In this document: positions 21,332 to 30,855 of the stretch, in pieces
Position numbering within the stretch: position 1 is the first letter of the stretch
Layout of the letters: each line of letters begins with the position of its first letter
NCBI RefSeq assembly: GCF_014268585.2
Contig: NZ_CP077092.1
Span: 4,687,501 to 4,751,500 of the forward strand
Source: Pseudomonas iranensis
Lineage (GTDB): Bacteria > Pseudomonadota > Gammaproteobacteria > Pseudomonadales > Pseudomonadaceae
Direction: 5' to 3'
Length of the DNA stretch: 64,000 bases
The notes under the pieces: model-generated
The model's input: only the letters and a program-made list of their open reading frames with translations
What the model was told of the DNA's origin: nothing
Database searches by the model: none
Position numbers and translations under genes: made by a program

Positions 21332-21766
21332 ATGGTCGAACACGATTTCCGCTACACCCTGATGAACCCGCAACACACCCTCACCGAATGCCGCGCCCTG
21401 GTTCCGGGCCGCTATCAGGTGACCGGCAACGGTGGCTCGATCCGTATCGGCGATGCCCTGTTGGTCACGCTCAAAGGCAGCAAGGATTTGTCCATGCGCC
21501 TGACCGTCGACACGGTGCGCCACCTGATCAATCCGCCAGGCCAATGGACCGCAATGACCACAGGCCCGGTGTTCGGCGAACTGGCCATCCACACCTGGCA
21601 GGTCAACTGCGACAGCTGCGCGAAAGAGCTGAGCTTCGAATTCGCCGTGGATGCCAAACTCGGCAAGACCGCCGAGAAACCTGCCGCCACCGCGCGCATC
21701 GCCGAGCTGGGCTGGAAGGCCGTCGGCGACAAGCACCTGTGCCCGAAATGCCAGGAGCCTGCGTGA
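21332..21766 (+). CDS. Conserved hypothetical protein with C-terminal CxxC pair
   Basis: A 144-residue soluble protein (MVEHDFRYTLMNPQHTLTEC start). It carries NCDSCAKELSF in the middle and LCPKCQEPA at the very end, a likely Zn-binding pair of CxxC motifs. I do not recognise the family. The Shine-Dalgarno TTGGAGGA lies 5 bp before ATG 21332. Its stop overlaps the start of the META lipoprotein gene (TGATG), so the two form an operon. Confidence 0.72.
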   Translation: MVEHDFRYTLMNPQHTLTECRALVPGRYQVTGNGGSIRIGDALLVTLKGSKDLSMRLTVDTVRHLINPPGQWTAMTTGPVFGELAIHTWQVNCDSCAKELSFEFAVDAKLGKTAEKPAATARIAELGWKAVGDKHLCPKCQEPA

Positions 21767-22170
21767 TGAAACGCCTCGCCCTGACCGCATTGATCGGTGT
21801 CGGCCTGGTTGGTTGCGCCGCAGAGCCGGTGCAACTGCAGCACAACCGCAGCTACATTCTGGAATGGATCGGCGAGCGACCACTGATGGATTACAGCCAT
21901 CTGACCGTGACCCTCGGCGATGACGGCCGCGCCTACGGCAACGGCGGCTGCAACCATTGGTTCGCGCCGTACACGCAGGACGGCGACAAGCTGAGCTTCG
22001 GCAAGATCGGCAAGACCCGCAAGCTCTGCGCCCCGGCGTTGATGGAGCAGGAACAACGCTTTTTGCAGGCGCTGGAAAAAGTCGAACGCTGGGACATTTC
22101 GCCGATCGAGCAGATACGCTTCTGGCCGGCTGAAGGCAAACCGTTGCGCTGGTGGCTGGAAGAGGGCTGA
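21766..22170 (+). CDS. META-domain lipoprotein (HslJ-like)
   Basis: A 134-residue protein with a lipoprotein signal peptide (MKRLALTALIGVGLVGCAAE; lipobox LVGC, Cys16 or so), so it is membrane-anchored in the periplasm. The body carries the META/HslJ pattern (DGRAYGNGGCNHWFAPYTQ, LSFGKIGKTRKLC, EQRFLQALEKV). META proteins are linked to envelope stress and novobiocin resistance in E. coli (HslJ), but the exact role here is unknown. It is translationally coupled to the upstream gene. Confidence 0.83.
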   Translation: MKRLALTALIGVGLVGCAAEPVQLQHNRSYILEWIGERPLMDYSHLTVTLGDDGRAYGNGGCNHWFAPYTQDGDKLSFGKIGKTRKLCAPALMEQEQRFLQALEKVERWDISPIEQIRFWPAEGKPLRWWLEEG

Positions 22171-22196
22171 GCCCCTTCTACGCCCGCAGGGGGTTA

Positions 22197-22315
22197 CCTG
22201 TGGCGAGGGGATTTATCCCCGTTGGGTCGCGAAGCGGCCCCCTGCGCAGTTCCAGGCGAACTGCAAACTCAGGGCTGCTACGCAGCCCAACGGGGATGAA
22301 TCCCCTCGCCACAGG
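22197..22315. repeat. REPIN, GTGGCGAGGGGATTTATCCC family
   Basis: Two inverted units (GTGGCGAGGGGATTTATCCC and its near reverse complement) flank inner inverted arms (GGGCTGCTACGCAGCCC). It lies between the convergent META and TlpA-like genes. Confidence 0.9.
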
Positions 22316-22780
22316 TTACTTGTTCCGCAACGACTCCAGTTTGGCCATCACCCCCGCCGCCGTCTGCTCGCCCAGCAACTGCTCACGCACCTTGCCCTTG
22401 TCATCGATGATGAAGGTTACCGGCAGCGCCTCACTGCGCGGCAAGTCGAACAGCTCGGCCGGATCCTGCGCCAGCACGGTGAACTTGATGCCGAGTTTTT
22501 CGCTCGCCTCTTTCAGCTCCGCGCCCTGCACGTTGTCGAAGTTGACCCCGAACACACCGACGTTCTTGCTCTTGAGCTCATCAGCCAAATGATTCAACTC
22601 GGGAATTTCCGTGCGGCACGGGCCACACCATTCGGCCCAGTAGTTAAGCACCACCCATTGTTTGTCCAGACGTTCGGACGCTACCTTCTGGCCGTTCTGG
22701 TCGATGCCGTAATCATTGCCGCAGCCCCCCAGCATCAACGCCCCGATTATCGTCAATGCCGCTGCCAATCGCCGTGTCAT
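22316..22780 (-). CDS. TlpA-like thiol-disulfide oxidoreductase lipoprotein
   Basis: A 154-residue thioredoxin-fold protein with a lipoprotein signal (ALMLGGCGND lipobox) and the active site WCGPC in YWAEWCGPCRTEIPEL. FGVNFDNVQG and the cis-Pro loop ALPVTFIID complete the fold. It probably reduces disulfides in the periplasm from a membrane anchor, possibly for cytochrome c or other exported proteins; the substrate is not evident. Its stop is inside the repeat-flanked region, only 1 bp from the REPIN. Confidence 0.86.
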   Translation of the reverse strand: MTRRLAAALTIIGALMLGGCGNDYGIDQNGQKVASERLDKQWVVLNYWAEWCGPCRTEIPELNHLADELKSKNVGVFGVNFDNVQGAELKEASEKLGIKFTVLAQDPAELFDLPRSEALPVTFIIDDKGKVREQLLGEQTAAGVMAKLESLRNK

Positions 22781-22893
22781 GTCGTGTTCCTTGTGAAAAT
22801 TCGAAAGCGCCTGCGACCCATCGCCTCTGACGGTTCTGGATTGCGCGCCGCGCAGTTAGAATAGCCGCCACTTTACGCCAGAAGCGACCCGCC

Positions 22894-23839
<946 letters not shown>

Positions 23840-23840
<1 letters not shown>

Positions 23841-24265
23841 TGGCGAAGAAGCCGAAAGTCCTGCCCTCGATAGAGTGGCTCGAGCCACGGGTGAAGGCGA
23901 TGCGCGTGCTCAGCCTGCTGAGCTTTTTCGCCCTCGCCGGTTTGCTGGCGGCTTATTACCTGCTGTTCGCCGATCTGCATGGCGCGCGGCCGTGGGTGAT
24001 TCTGCTGGTCGAGCTGATCCCGTGGCTGGTACTCGCCCCGGCGATGATCATGGGCAGCGCCCGTGGCCATTCGTGGATGTGTTTTGTGGTGAACCTGTAT
24101 TTCATCAAAGGCGCCCTGGCGGCGTACGACCCCAACCGGCAGCTGTTCGGCCTGCTGGAAATGGCCGCGAGCCTGGCGGTGTTCTGCTCGGCGCTGCTGT
24201 ATGTGCGCTGGCGCTATCAGCTGAATCGAAAATTGGCTGGCGAAGGCGAGATCAGCGTCGCCTGA
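23840..24265 (+). CDS. DUF2069 integral membrane protein
   Basis: A 141-residue protein with four predicted hydrophobic helices (LLSFFALAGLLAAYYLLF, VILLVELIPWLVLAP, SWMCFVVNLYFIKGAL, MAASLAVFCSALLYV). It matches the DUF2069 family commonly found after wrbA in gammaproteobacteria; the function is unknown. ATG 23840 overlaps the wrbA stop (TGATG); a longer in-frame start at 23786 is inside wrbA. Confidence 0.82.
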
Positions 24266-24287
24266 ACGACCGCCATCAGTTGCTACA

Positions 24288-24394
24288 CCGATCGTTCCCA
24301 CGCTCTGCGTGGGAATGCATCCAGAGACGCTCTGCGTCTCAGGGACGCGGAGCGTCCCGGGCGGCGTTCCCACGCGGAGCATGGGAACGATCGG
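24288..24394. repeat. REP element, GTTCCCACGCTCTGCGTGGG family
   Basis: Outer inverted arms (CCGATCGTTCCCACGC... and its near complement) enclose an inner pair AGACGCTCTGCGTCT / GGGACGCGGAGCGTCCC. It is the same family as 7619-7719. It sits between convergent genes and could also act as a terminator. Confidence 0.88.
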
Positions 24395-24400
24395 ATTGAC

Positions 24401-25075
24401 TCAATGGTTGACGGTATAGGCGAGCATCATCGAAATCTGGCTCATCGGCCGTCCGCCACTCTGTTCGTGCCATTGGTTGAAGGCGTTTTGCACCGTCGCC
24501 AGATCACGCTGGCTGGTCGGCACTTTGTCGACGATCTTCTGCGCATTCAGCGCCGCGACCACGTCGTAGCTCGGCACGAACGTGTCCTTGCCGACCATGC
24601 GCAAAAAGCGTGGCGCCGACAGCCCGCCGAGTTGGTGGCCGTGCTTTTTCAGGTACGTCCACAGGCCGACAATATCGGTCACCGGCCAGTCGGCGATCAA
24701 TGCGCCGAAGCTGCCCTTGTCCTTTTCCACGTCGAGAATGAACTGCGCATTGCGCGGCACGCTTTTCAGTTTGCCCAGATGGCGGATGATCCGCGCATCC
24801 TGCATCAGGCGCTCAAGGTGCTCGGCGCTCATCAGCACGACTTTTTCCGGATCGAACTTGAAGAACACTTCTTCGAACGCTGGCCACTTGGCGTCGACCA
24901 GGCTGTGCTTGAGCCCGGCGCGAAAAACCCGCAGGGCCATGGTCGAGAGGTAGCGGTCGTCGCGGATCTTGCGCAGTTGTGCGGGGGTCTTGGGAACGGG
25001 CAGATGGGCTTCCAGTTCAGCCGCCGAACCGAAACGGTTCAGACAGTATTCGTGCAGCCACTTGTAATCGCGCAT
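24401..25075 (-). CDS. DNA-3-methyladenine glycosylase I-type protein
   Basis: A 224-residue cytoplasmic protein with the helix-hairpin-helix glycosylase layout of the Tag family (MRDYKWLHEYCLNRFGSAAE; VVLMSAEHLERLMQDARIIR; LGGLSAPRFLRMVGKDTFVP). It would excise alkylated bases in base-excision repair. The family assignment is from overall pattern; the classical Tag zinc ligands at both termini are not obvious here, so it may be a divergent, Tag-like member. Single gene, flanked by repeats on both sides. Confidence 0.7.
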   Translation of the reverse strand: MRDYKWLHEYCLNRFGSAAELEAHLPVPKTPAQLRKIRDDRYLSTMALRVFRAGLKHSLVDAKWPAFEEVFFKFDPEKVVLMSAEHLERLMQDARIIRHLGKLKSVPRNAQFILDVEKDKGSFGALIADWPVTDIVGLWTYLKKHGHQLGGLSAPRFLRMVGKDTFVPSYDVVAALNAQKIVDKVPTSQRDLATVQNAFNQWHEQSGGRPMSQISMMLAYTVNH

Positions 25076-25122
25076 GCCCTCTCCTGAGGTTTGGAAATGA
25101 ATAACACCTGCAGAAGCAGGCC

Positions 25123-25222
25123 CCTGTGGCGAGGGGATTCATCCCCGCTGGGCTGCGCAGCAGACCCCGAGATTTTGGGGCCGCTTCGCGCCCCAGCGGG
25201 GATGAATCCCCTCGCCACAGGG
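25123..25222. repeat. REPIN, GTGGCGAGGGGATTTATCCC family
   Basis: Inverted units with GTGGCGAGGGGATTCATCCC heads flank an inner CGCTGGGCTGCGCAGCAG region. It lies between the glycosylase gene and the 3' end of ttcA. Confidence 0.9.
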
Positions 25223-25242
25223 CTCGCTTCTACAGGTTGTGT

Positions 25243-26067
25243 TTACAGATTGACGACATTGACGAAACGCGAAGCCGCGGTCTCGTCGATCTTCAGGCTG
25301 GTGAAGTCGAACAGGTTGCGGTCGGCCAGTTGCGACGGCACCACGTTTTGCAGGCTGCGGAAAATCGATTCGGTGCGGCCCGGGGTCTTGCGGTCCCAGT
25401 CCTGGAGCATTTCCTTGACCACCTGGCGCTGCAGGTTTTCCTGCGAGCCGCAGAGGTTGCACGGGATGATCGGAAATTGCTTGAGGTCCGAGTAGGCCTG
25501 AATGTCCTTCTCGTTGCAGTACGCCAGCGGGCGGATCACCACGTTGCGGCCATCGTCGGCGCGCAGCTTCGGCGGCATCGCTTTCAGGGTGCCGTTGAAG
25601 AACATGTTGAGGAAGAACGTTTCGACGATGTCGTCGCGGTGATGACCGAGGGCCATTTTCGTCGCGCCGATTTCGTCAGCGAAGGTGTACAGCGTGCCGC
25701 GACGCAGGCGCGAGCAAAGCGAACAGGTGGTCTTGCCTTCCGGCACCAGTTCCTTGACCACCGAGTAAGTGTCCTTCTCGACGATGTGGTACTCGATGCC
25801 CAGTTCTTTCAGGTAGGCCGGCAGCACATGCTCGGGAAAGCCCGGCTGTTTCTGGTCCATGTTCACCGCGACGATGTCGAACCTGATCGGTGCAACCTTC
25901 TGCAGGTGCATCAGCACGTCAAGCATGGTGTAGCTGTCCTTGCCCCCGGACAGGCAGACCATGACCTTGTCGCCGTCTTCGATCATGTTGAAATCGGCGA
26001 TCGCTTCGCCGGCCAGGCGGCGCAGGCGCTTTTGCAGTTTGTTCTGGTTGACCGTAAGAGTGCCCAT
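25243..26067 (-). CDS. ttcA: tRNA 2-thiocytidine biosynthesis protein TtcA
   Basis: Thiolates C32 in a subset of tRNAs with ATP and an Fe-S cluster. The 274-residue protein has the PP-loop SGGKDSYTM, the cysteine pair [12 protein letters not shown], the third cluster ligand [11 protein letters not shown] and [10 protein letters not shown]. The start is set at ATG 26067 ([15 protein letters not shown]); the in-frame extension further upstream is encoded by a REP repeat and should not be used. Confidence 0.96.
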   Translation of the reverse strand: MGTLTVNQNKLQKRLRRLAGEAIADFNMIEDGDKVMVCLSGGKDSYTMLDVLMHLQKVAPIRFDIVAVNMDQKQPGFPEHVLPAYLKELGIEYHIVEKDTYSVVKELVPEGKTTCSLCSRLRRGTLYTFADEIGATKMALGHHRDDIVETFFLNMFFNGTLKAMPPKLRADDGRNVVIRPLAYCNEKDIQAYSDLKQFPIIPCNLCGSQENLQRQVVKEMLQDWDRKTPGRTESIFRSLQNVVPSQLADRNLFDFTSLKIDETAASRFVNVVNL

Positions 26068-26135
26068 GACACGAAATCCGTGAGGTGTGACGAAAGGCCG
26101 GCATTTTACGCAAAAACCCCGGTAGCGCGAAGCAT

Positions 26136-26270
26136 CTGTGGCGAGGGGATTTATCCCCGCTGGGTTGCGAAGCAGCCCCAGAACCTGAGAACTCGCATTG
26201 CCTGACACTGCGCGGTTAATGGGCTGGCGACTGCTGCGCAGCCGAACGGGGATAAATCCCCTCGCCACTA
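26136..26270. repeat. REPIN, GTGGCGAGGGGATTTATCCC family
   Basis: The two inverted units (26138 onward, and ending near 26270) flank about 90 bp. It lies upstream of ttcA and creates a spurious N-terminal extension of that gene's frame. Confidence 0.9.
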
Positions 26271-26492
26271 AAGTGTTTCAACTCCAAAAATGACTTCCCT
26301 GCAAGACCCCGAGGCGATTATCCATCCCGTTTACAGCGCGATTTGCTCTAAGGCCGGCATACCGGTGCGTTGGAGTCCTTTCTATACTGCGACATAAGGT
26401 CGCACACATCTGAAGACCTGTATTTGCTCGGCCATCTTGGCCCGTAGGCGCTCCGTTGGGGGGCGATGGCAATGACAAGAGGAGTGAATGGC

Positions 26493-27095
26493 ATGATCCA
26501 TCACGTAGTGGGACTGTTTACCCACCCCGATCAGGAATGGAAGGAGATCCGTGGCGACCAAGAGGAAAGCATCAGCCACATGTACCTGACGCATACGCTG
26601 ATCCTGGCAGCGATCCCCGCTGTCTCGGCGTTCATCGGCACGACCCAGGTCGGTTGGGTGATCGGCAATCGCGCGCCGGTGATGCTCACGTTTGAAAGCG
26701 CTCTGTGGATGACCATCATGTCGTACCTGGCGATGCTCGGCGGGGTCGCGGTGATGGGCGCCTTCGTGCACTGGATGGCACGAACCTATGACGCCAATCC
26801 AAGCCTGGCCCGTTGCGTGGCCTTTGCCACATACACCGCGACACCGTTGTTTGTCGGCGGTCTGGCGGCGCTGTATCCGCACATGTGGCTGGGGATGATC
26901 GTCGGCACAGCGGCCATCTGCTATACGGTGTATCTATTGTATGTCGGCCTGCCGACCTTCATGAACATCCCTTCGGATGAAGGTTTCCTGTTTTCCAGCT
27001 CGGTGCTTGCTGTCGGCCTGGTGGTGCTGGTGGCGATCATGGCGTTCACCGTGATTGTCTGGGGCCTGGGTGTCGGCCCGGTCTATACCAACTGA
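26493..27095 (+). CDS. Yip1-family integral membrane protein
   Basis: A 200-residue inner-membrane protein with five hydrophobic segments (LILAAIPAVSAFIG, IMSYLAMLGGVAVMGAFV, ATPLFVGGLAALYPHMWLGMIVG, YTVYLLYVGLPTFMNI, VLAVGLVVLVAIMAFTVIVWG). The N-terminal VGLFTHPDQEWKEI and the FVGGLAALYP region are typical of bacterial Yip1-domain proteins. The function is unknown. The Shine-Dalgarno AAGAGGAG precedes ATG 26493; a -10-like TATACT lies at 26383. Confidence 0.8.
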   Translation: MIHHVVGLFTHPDQEWKEIRGDQEESISHMYLTHTLILAAIPAVSAFIGTTQVGWVIGNRAPVMLTFESALWMTIMSYLAMLGGVAVMGAFVHWMARTYDANPSLARCVAFATYTATPLFVGGLAALYPHMWLGMIVGTAAICYTVYLLYVGLPTFMNIPSDEGFLFSSSVLAVGLVVLVAIMAFTVIVWGLGVGPVYTN

Positions 27096-27133
27096 CCTGT
27101 TTCCTGCCTGAGAAAAACAACATCTGCCAATAC

Positions 27134-27160
27134 AGGCCGCCGCAAGGCGGCCTTCTCGTT
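27134..27160 (+). terminator. Probable terminator of the Yip1 gene
   Basis: The perfect hairpin AGGCCGCC-GCAA-GGCGGCCT is followed by a weak T-rich tail (TCTCGTT). It is probably functional, though not a classic U-run. Confidence 0.6.
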
Positions 27161-27243
27161 GGGGCGACGACCATTCGGCAGGTCGGCGATTCGCAAGTCG
27201 CCGGGGTTGCGGCATACTCGGCGTCTCTGGAGATCCATCAAGC

Positions 27244-27738
27244 ATGCCCGAGCAACTCAATACCCGCGTCGAAGACTGTTACCAACTCGCTGAATCCTTT
27301 TTCAAACGCTCCTTCAAACGCCCCGTCGTCAGCCTCAAGCTGCGCGGGCAGAAAGCCGGTGTCGCGCATCTGCACGAGAACCTGCTGCGCTTCAACCCGC
27401 AGCTGTACCGGGAAAACACCGAGCACTTCCTCAAGCAGACCGTGGCTCACGAAGTCGCTCACCTGATCGCTCATCAACTGTTCGGCGACCGCATCCAGCC
27501 CCATGGCGAGGAGTGGCAACTGATCATGCGCGGCGTCTACGAACTGCCGCCGGACCGCTGCCATACCTATGAAATCAAGCGGCGCAGCGTGACCCGCTAT
27601 ATCTACAAATGCCCTTGCCCCGACAGTGATTTCCCGTTTACCGCCCAGCGTCACGGTCTGGTGCGGCAAGGGCGGCGGTATCTGTGCCGGCGCTGCCGCA
27701 GTACGCTGGTGTTCAGTGGTGAGATGCGGGTGGAATAG
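27244..27738 (+). CDS. SprT-family zinc metalloprotease-like protein
   Basis: A 164-residue protein with the metalloprotease signature in VAHEVAHLIAHQLFG (HExxH), a downstream His/Glu region (HGEEWQLIM) and a C-terminal zinc ribbon (YKCPC...YLCRRCRSTLVF). This is the bacterial SprT layout, related to eukaryotic Spartan proteases; the cellular role is unclear. ATG 27244 with N-terminus MPEQLNTRVEDCYQLAE. Single gene. Confidence 0.88.
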   Translation: MPEQLNTRVEDCYQLAESFFKRSFKRPVVSLKLRGQKAGVAHLHENLLRFNPQLYRENTEHFLKQTVAHEVAHLIAHQLFGDRIQPHGEEWQLIMRGVYELPPDRCHTYEIKRRSVTRYIYKCPCPDSDFPFTAQRHGLVRQGRRYLCRRCRSTLVFSGEMRVE

Positions 27739-27765
27739 TTGCTTCCTGCGTTGTTTTGACTGGCC

Positions 27766-27833
27766 CCTTCGCGAGCAGGCTCGCTCCCACAGGGGAATGC
27801 ATTTCAATGTGGGAGCGAGCCTACTCGCCAAGG
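27766..27833. repeat. REPIN, GTGGGAGCGAGCCTGCTCGC family
   Basis: Inverted pair separated by about 20 bp. The right unit is slightly diverged (CCTACTCGCCAAGG). It lies between convergent SprT and CoA-transferase genes. Confidence 0.9.
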
Positions 27834-27847
27834 CGGCGGCATGGGCG

Positions 27848-29029
27848 CTACAGAATCACCTTGGCCGAACGCAACTCGGCGATCCGCTCAGCACTCAACC
27901 CCAACTCCCCCAACACCTCCTCCGTATGCTGCCCCAACCCCGCGCCAACATGCCTTGGCGCCGGCAACGCCTCAGAAAATTTCAACGGACAGGCCATCTG
28001 CGCCTGCGTCGTGCCATCGCCGCGCGGTACCTGGGTCACCAGCTCCCGCGCCTGCATTTGCGGATGGCGCAACGCCTCGCCCAGACTCAGTACCGGCTCG
28101 ACACAGGCATCGACCCCGGCGAACAACTCACACAGTTCTGCAAAATCATGCCGTTCGAATTCGATGCGCAACGCCTCTTTCAAGGCCTGTTGTTGCTCAG
28201 GCCTGGGCGACAACCCGTGCGCCGCCAGTTCCGGCCGGCCCAGCGCCGTGCACAATTGCTGCATGAACGCTGGCTCCAGACTGCCCACCGACATCCAGCG
28301 CCCATCCCGGCTGCGGTAATAATCGTAAAAGCTGCCGCCATTGAGCATCTGGTCTTCCCGACCGGGTTCCGCGCCGCAGGCCAGATAACCCGCGCCGGCC
28401 ATGGCGTTCAGGCTGAACGCGCAGTCGGTCATGCTCACATCCAGATGGGTGCCCTGCCCGGTTTGCTGACGGGCAATCACCGCTGCCAGCAAGCCGATCA
28501 CGCCGTGTAGCGAGCCGCCCGCCACGTCCGCCACCTGCATGCCCAGCGGCAACGGCCCGCTGTCGGCGCGCCCGGTGTAACTGGCAAGTCCCGCCAGCGC
28601 GAGATAGTTGATGTCATGCCCGGCGCGTTCCTTGTACGGCCCGCTCTGGCCGTAACCGCTGATCGACACATAAATCAGCTTTGGATTGATCGCCTTCAAT
28701 GCCTCATAACCCAGGCCCAGACGATCCATCACCCCGGGGCGAAACTGCTCGAGCACGATGTCGTACTCGCCCAGCAATTGCTTGATGATCTGCAGCGCTT
28801 CGGGCTGTTTCAGATCCAGCGCCAGGCTGCGCTTGTTGCGGTTCAGATAGGCGTGGCTGGCCGATACCGCGCCATCATGCGGCGGCAGCACCCGCAGCAG
28901 ATCCATACGGGTTGGCGATTCGATGCGCAGCACCTCGGCGCCCATGTCCGCCAGCAGCAACGAGGCGAACGGCCCCGGCAGCAAGGTGGAGAAATCGAGA
29001 ATCTTCAGTGAGGCCAGCGGTGCAGACAT
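27848..29029 (-). CDS. CaiB/BaiF family (type III) CoA transferase
   Basis: A 393-residue protein of the family that includes alpha-methylacyl-CoA racemase and formyl-/carnitine-CoA transferases. It begins MSAPLASLKILDFSTLLPGP and has NRNKRSLALDLK, the catalytic Asp in GHDINYLALAG, and VSMTDCAFSL. The sequence reads most like the racemase/transferase group acting on branched or bile-like acyl-CoAs, but the substrate cannot be fixed. ATG 29029 is used; an in-frame ATG at 29053 adds eight residues. Single gene, convergent with SprT. Confidence 0.85.
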   Translation of the reverse strand: MSAPLASLKILDFSTLLPGPFASLLLADMGAEVLRIESPTRMDLLRVLPPHDGAVSASHAYLNRNKRSLALDLKQPEALQIIKQLLGEYDIVLEQFRPGVMDRLGLGYEALKAINPKLIYVSISGYGQSGPYKERAGHDINYLALAGLASYTGRADSGPLPLGMQVADVAGGSLHGVIGLLAAVIARQQTGQGTHLDVSMTDCAFSLNAMAGAGYLACGAEPGREDQMLNGGSFYDYYRSRDGRWMSVGSLEPAFMQQLCTALGRPELAAHGLSPRPEQQQALKEALRIEFERHDFAELCELFAGVDACVEPVLSLGEALRHPQMQARELVTQVPRGDGTTQAQMACPLKFSEALPAPRHVGAGLGQHTEEVLGELGLSAERIAELRSAKVIL

Positions 29030-29135
29030 GGGCGAACTCCTTGGGCGATGCACTCAGCCTAGGCAGCCATCGTCGATGCGGCAATCACCGCAAATGTCAG
29101 CAGGTGTGACCGTTGCGCTCAAATTCCGGGGGCAA

Positions 29136-29160
29136 AAAAACCCGCCGAGGCGGGTTTTTC
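29136..29160. terminator. Terminator downstream of dctA
   Basis: The hairpin AAACCCGCC-GA-GGCGGGTTT is flanked by an A-run on the left and a T-run on the right, so it can terminate in both directions. It lies 15 bp past the dctA stop. Confidence 0.88.
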
Positions 29161-29174
29161 TGTGCAAGCGATGC

Positions 29175-30509
29175 TTACTTCACATTGCTCGGGATTGGGC
29201 CTTCAGCCACACCCAAGTCGTCTTCTTCACGCTCATCGGAGATACCGCGACCGCCGGAGGCCAGCTCGGTCTGCAGTTGATCGGTGTCCAGCTCCTTGAC
29301 CCACTTGGCGACGACGATGGTCGCTACAGCGTTACCGACCAGGTTGGTCAGTGCGCGGGCTTCGGACATGAAACGGTCGATACCGAGGATCAGCGCCAGA
29401 CCGGCAACCGGCAGGTGACCTACCGCCGACAGTGTCGCGGCCAGGACGATGAAGCCCGAACCGGTCACACCCGCCGCGCCTTTGGAGGACAGCAGCAGCA
29501 CCAGCAGCAGGGTGATCTGGTGGGTGATGTCCATGTGCGTGTCGGTCGCCTGGGCGATGAACACGGCGGCCATGGTCAGGTAGATCGAAGTACCGTCGAG
29601 GTTGAACGAGTAACCGGTCGGGATCACCAGACCCACGACGGATTTCTTCGCGCCCAGACGCTCCATCTTGATCAGCATGCGTGGCAGTGCCGATTCCGAC
29701 GAGGACGTGCCCAGTACGATCAACAGTTCTTCACGGATGTAGCGCACCAGCTTGAACACGCTGAAACCGTGAGCCCGGCAGATCGCACCCAGCACCAGCA
29801 CGACGAACAGGACGCAGGTGATGTAGAAGCAGATCATCAACTGGCCCAGTTGCACCAGCGAGCCGACACCGTAGGCACCGATGGTGAACGCCATGGCACC
29901 GAACGCACCCAGTGGCGCCAGTTTCATGATCATGTTGATGATGTTGAACATCACGTGGGCGAAGCGATCGATCATGTCCAGCAGCGGACGACCGTACGAA
30001 CCCAGGCGATGCAGGGCGTAGCCGAAGATCACCGAGAACATCAGCACTTGCAGGATGTCACCGGTGGCGAACGCGCCGACGATGGTGTTCGGGATCACAT
30101 TGAGGAGGAAACCGACAATGCTCTGGTCTTTACTGGCCGTCACGTAGGTGGCGATTTTCGAGGCGTCGAGGGTGGTGACGTCGATGTGCATGCCGGCGCC
30201 CGGTTGCACAACGTTGACCACGACCAGACCGATCAGCAGGGCAATGGTGGAAACGATTTCGAAGTACAGCAGCGCGTAGCCGCCAGTCTTGCCTACCGAC
30301 TTCATGTTCTGCATGCCGGCGATGCCGCTGACAACAGTACAGAAGATGATCGGGGCGATGACCATTTTGATCAGCTTGATGAAGCCGTCACCCAGTGGCT
30401 TGAGGGCCACACCGGTCTGCGGATAGAAGTGACCAAGCAGGATGCCGATGGCGATGGCAACGATCACCTGGAAATACAGGGATTTGTACAGTGGCTGACG
30501 AGTCGTCAT
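29175..30509 (-). CDS. dctA: C4-dicarboxylate transport protein DctA
   Basis: A proton/sodium-driven inner-membrane symporter for succinate, fumarate and malate. The 444-residue protein has the serine-rich reentrant loop [12 protein letters not shown], the substrate-binding motif [30 protein letters not shown] and about eight helices. ATG 30509 ([17 protein letters not shown]) with Shine-Dalgarno TTGAGGAAA; an in-frame extension upstream is leader sequence. A sigma-54 promoter and DctD-like sites lie upstream, which supports C4-dicarboxylate rather than glutamate transport. Confidence 0.94.
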   Translation of the reverse strand: MTTRQPLYKSLYFQVIVAIAIGILLGHFYPQTGVALKPLGDGFIKLIKMVIAPIIFCTVVSGIAGMQNMKSVGKTGGYALLYFEIVSTIALLIGLVVVNVVQPGAGMHIDVTTLDASKIATYVTASKDQSIVGFLLNVIPNTIVGAFATGDILQVLMFSVIFGYALHRLGSYGRPLLDMIDRFAHVMFNIINMIMKLAPLGAFGAMAFTIGAYGVGSLVQLGQLMICFYITCVLFVVLVLGAICRAHGFSVFKLVRYIREELLIVLGTSSSESALPRMLIKMERLGAKKSVVGLVIPTGYSFNLDGTSIYLTMAAVFIAQATDTHMDITHQITLLLVLLLSSKGAAGVTGSGFIVLAATLSAVGHLPVAGLALILGIDRFMSEARALTNLVGNAVATIVVAKWVKELDTDQLQTELASGGRGISDEREEDDLGVAEGPIPSNVK

Positions 30510-30572
30510 TGCAGGTTTCCTCAAGCGTCCAGCGGCAACATCCATCTGTCGAGCGCTGAACCTTAATTGCGA

Positions 30573-30601
30573 ACCCTCCTGCACTGGAGGGATTTGTTGT
30601 T
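30573..30601 (-). promoter_or_regulatory. dctA leader hairpin and candidate Hfq/Crc motif
   Basis: In the untranslated leader of dctA the mRNA can form CCCTCC-AGTGCA-GGAGGG. Just 5' of it is AACAACAA (minus strand, 30594-30601), which fits the AANAANAA catabolite-activity motif used by Hfq/Crc in Pseudomonas. The motif is about 85 nt upstream of the start codon, further than usual, so the role is uncertain. Confidence 0.35.
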
Positions 30602-30650
30602 GGAACGGCATCTTTCCGGGCGGAGAAATGCACGCTTCTGTCGCTTGTAT

Positions 30651-30666
30651 CGCAAACGTCGTGCCA
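30651..30666 (-). promoter_or_regulatory. dctA: Sigma-54 promoter of dctA
   Basis: TGGCACGACGTTTGCG on the minus strand matches the -24/-12 consensus (GG-N10-GC spacing exact). Transcription would start near 30640, giving a leader of about 130 nt. In pseudomonads dctA is RpoN- and DctBD-dependent. Confidence 0.87.
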
Positions 30667-30744
30667 GATTGGTGCGAATGGCAGCAAGCCTTTTGATATC
30701 AGGGGCTGCGGGATTTTCCTGTCACCAATCAGTGACTTGAGGCA

Positions 30745-30800
30745 TGGCGGATTTCCGCCAACTGAGCGTTCAGTGTCCTGCAATTTGGCGGAAATCCGCC
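30745..30800. promoter_or_regulatory. Tandem DctD-like activator sites upstream of dctA
   Basis: TGGCGGATTTCCGCCA (30745-30760) and TGGCGGAAATCCGCC (30786-30800) are near-palindromes, each the reverse complement of the other in its core, with centres about 40 bp apart (four helical turns). They lie about 80-135 bp upstream of the sigma-54 element, the usual enhancer position. The GCGG-AAA/TTT-CCGC core resembles rhizobial DctD sites from memory. The alternative is autoregulation of the divergent AraC gene. Confidence 0.65.
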
Positions 30801-30855
30801 TTGTTGCGTTGCCGGCCCGCCGTTACGATCGGTGCCTGAACAAGGATTGCCGCTT

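Noticed and set aside
26068..26268. N-terminal extension of TtcA
   Set aside because: The in-frame sequence is REPIN-derived; [15 protein letters not shown] at 26067 is the natural start.
28923..30566. 547-codon plus-strand frame over dctA
   Set aside because: Gln/His/Asp-rich antisense artefact of dctA.
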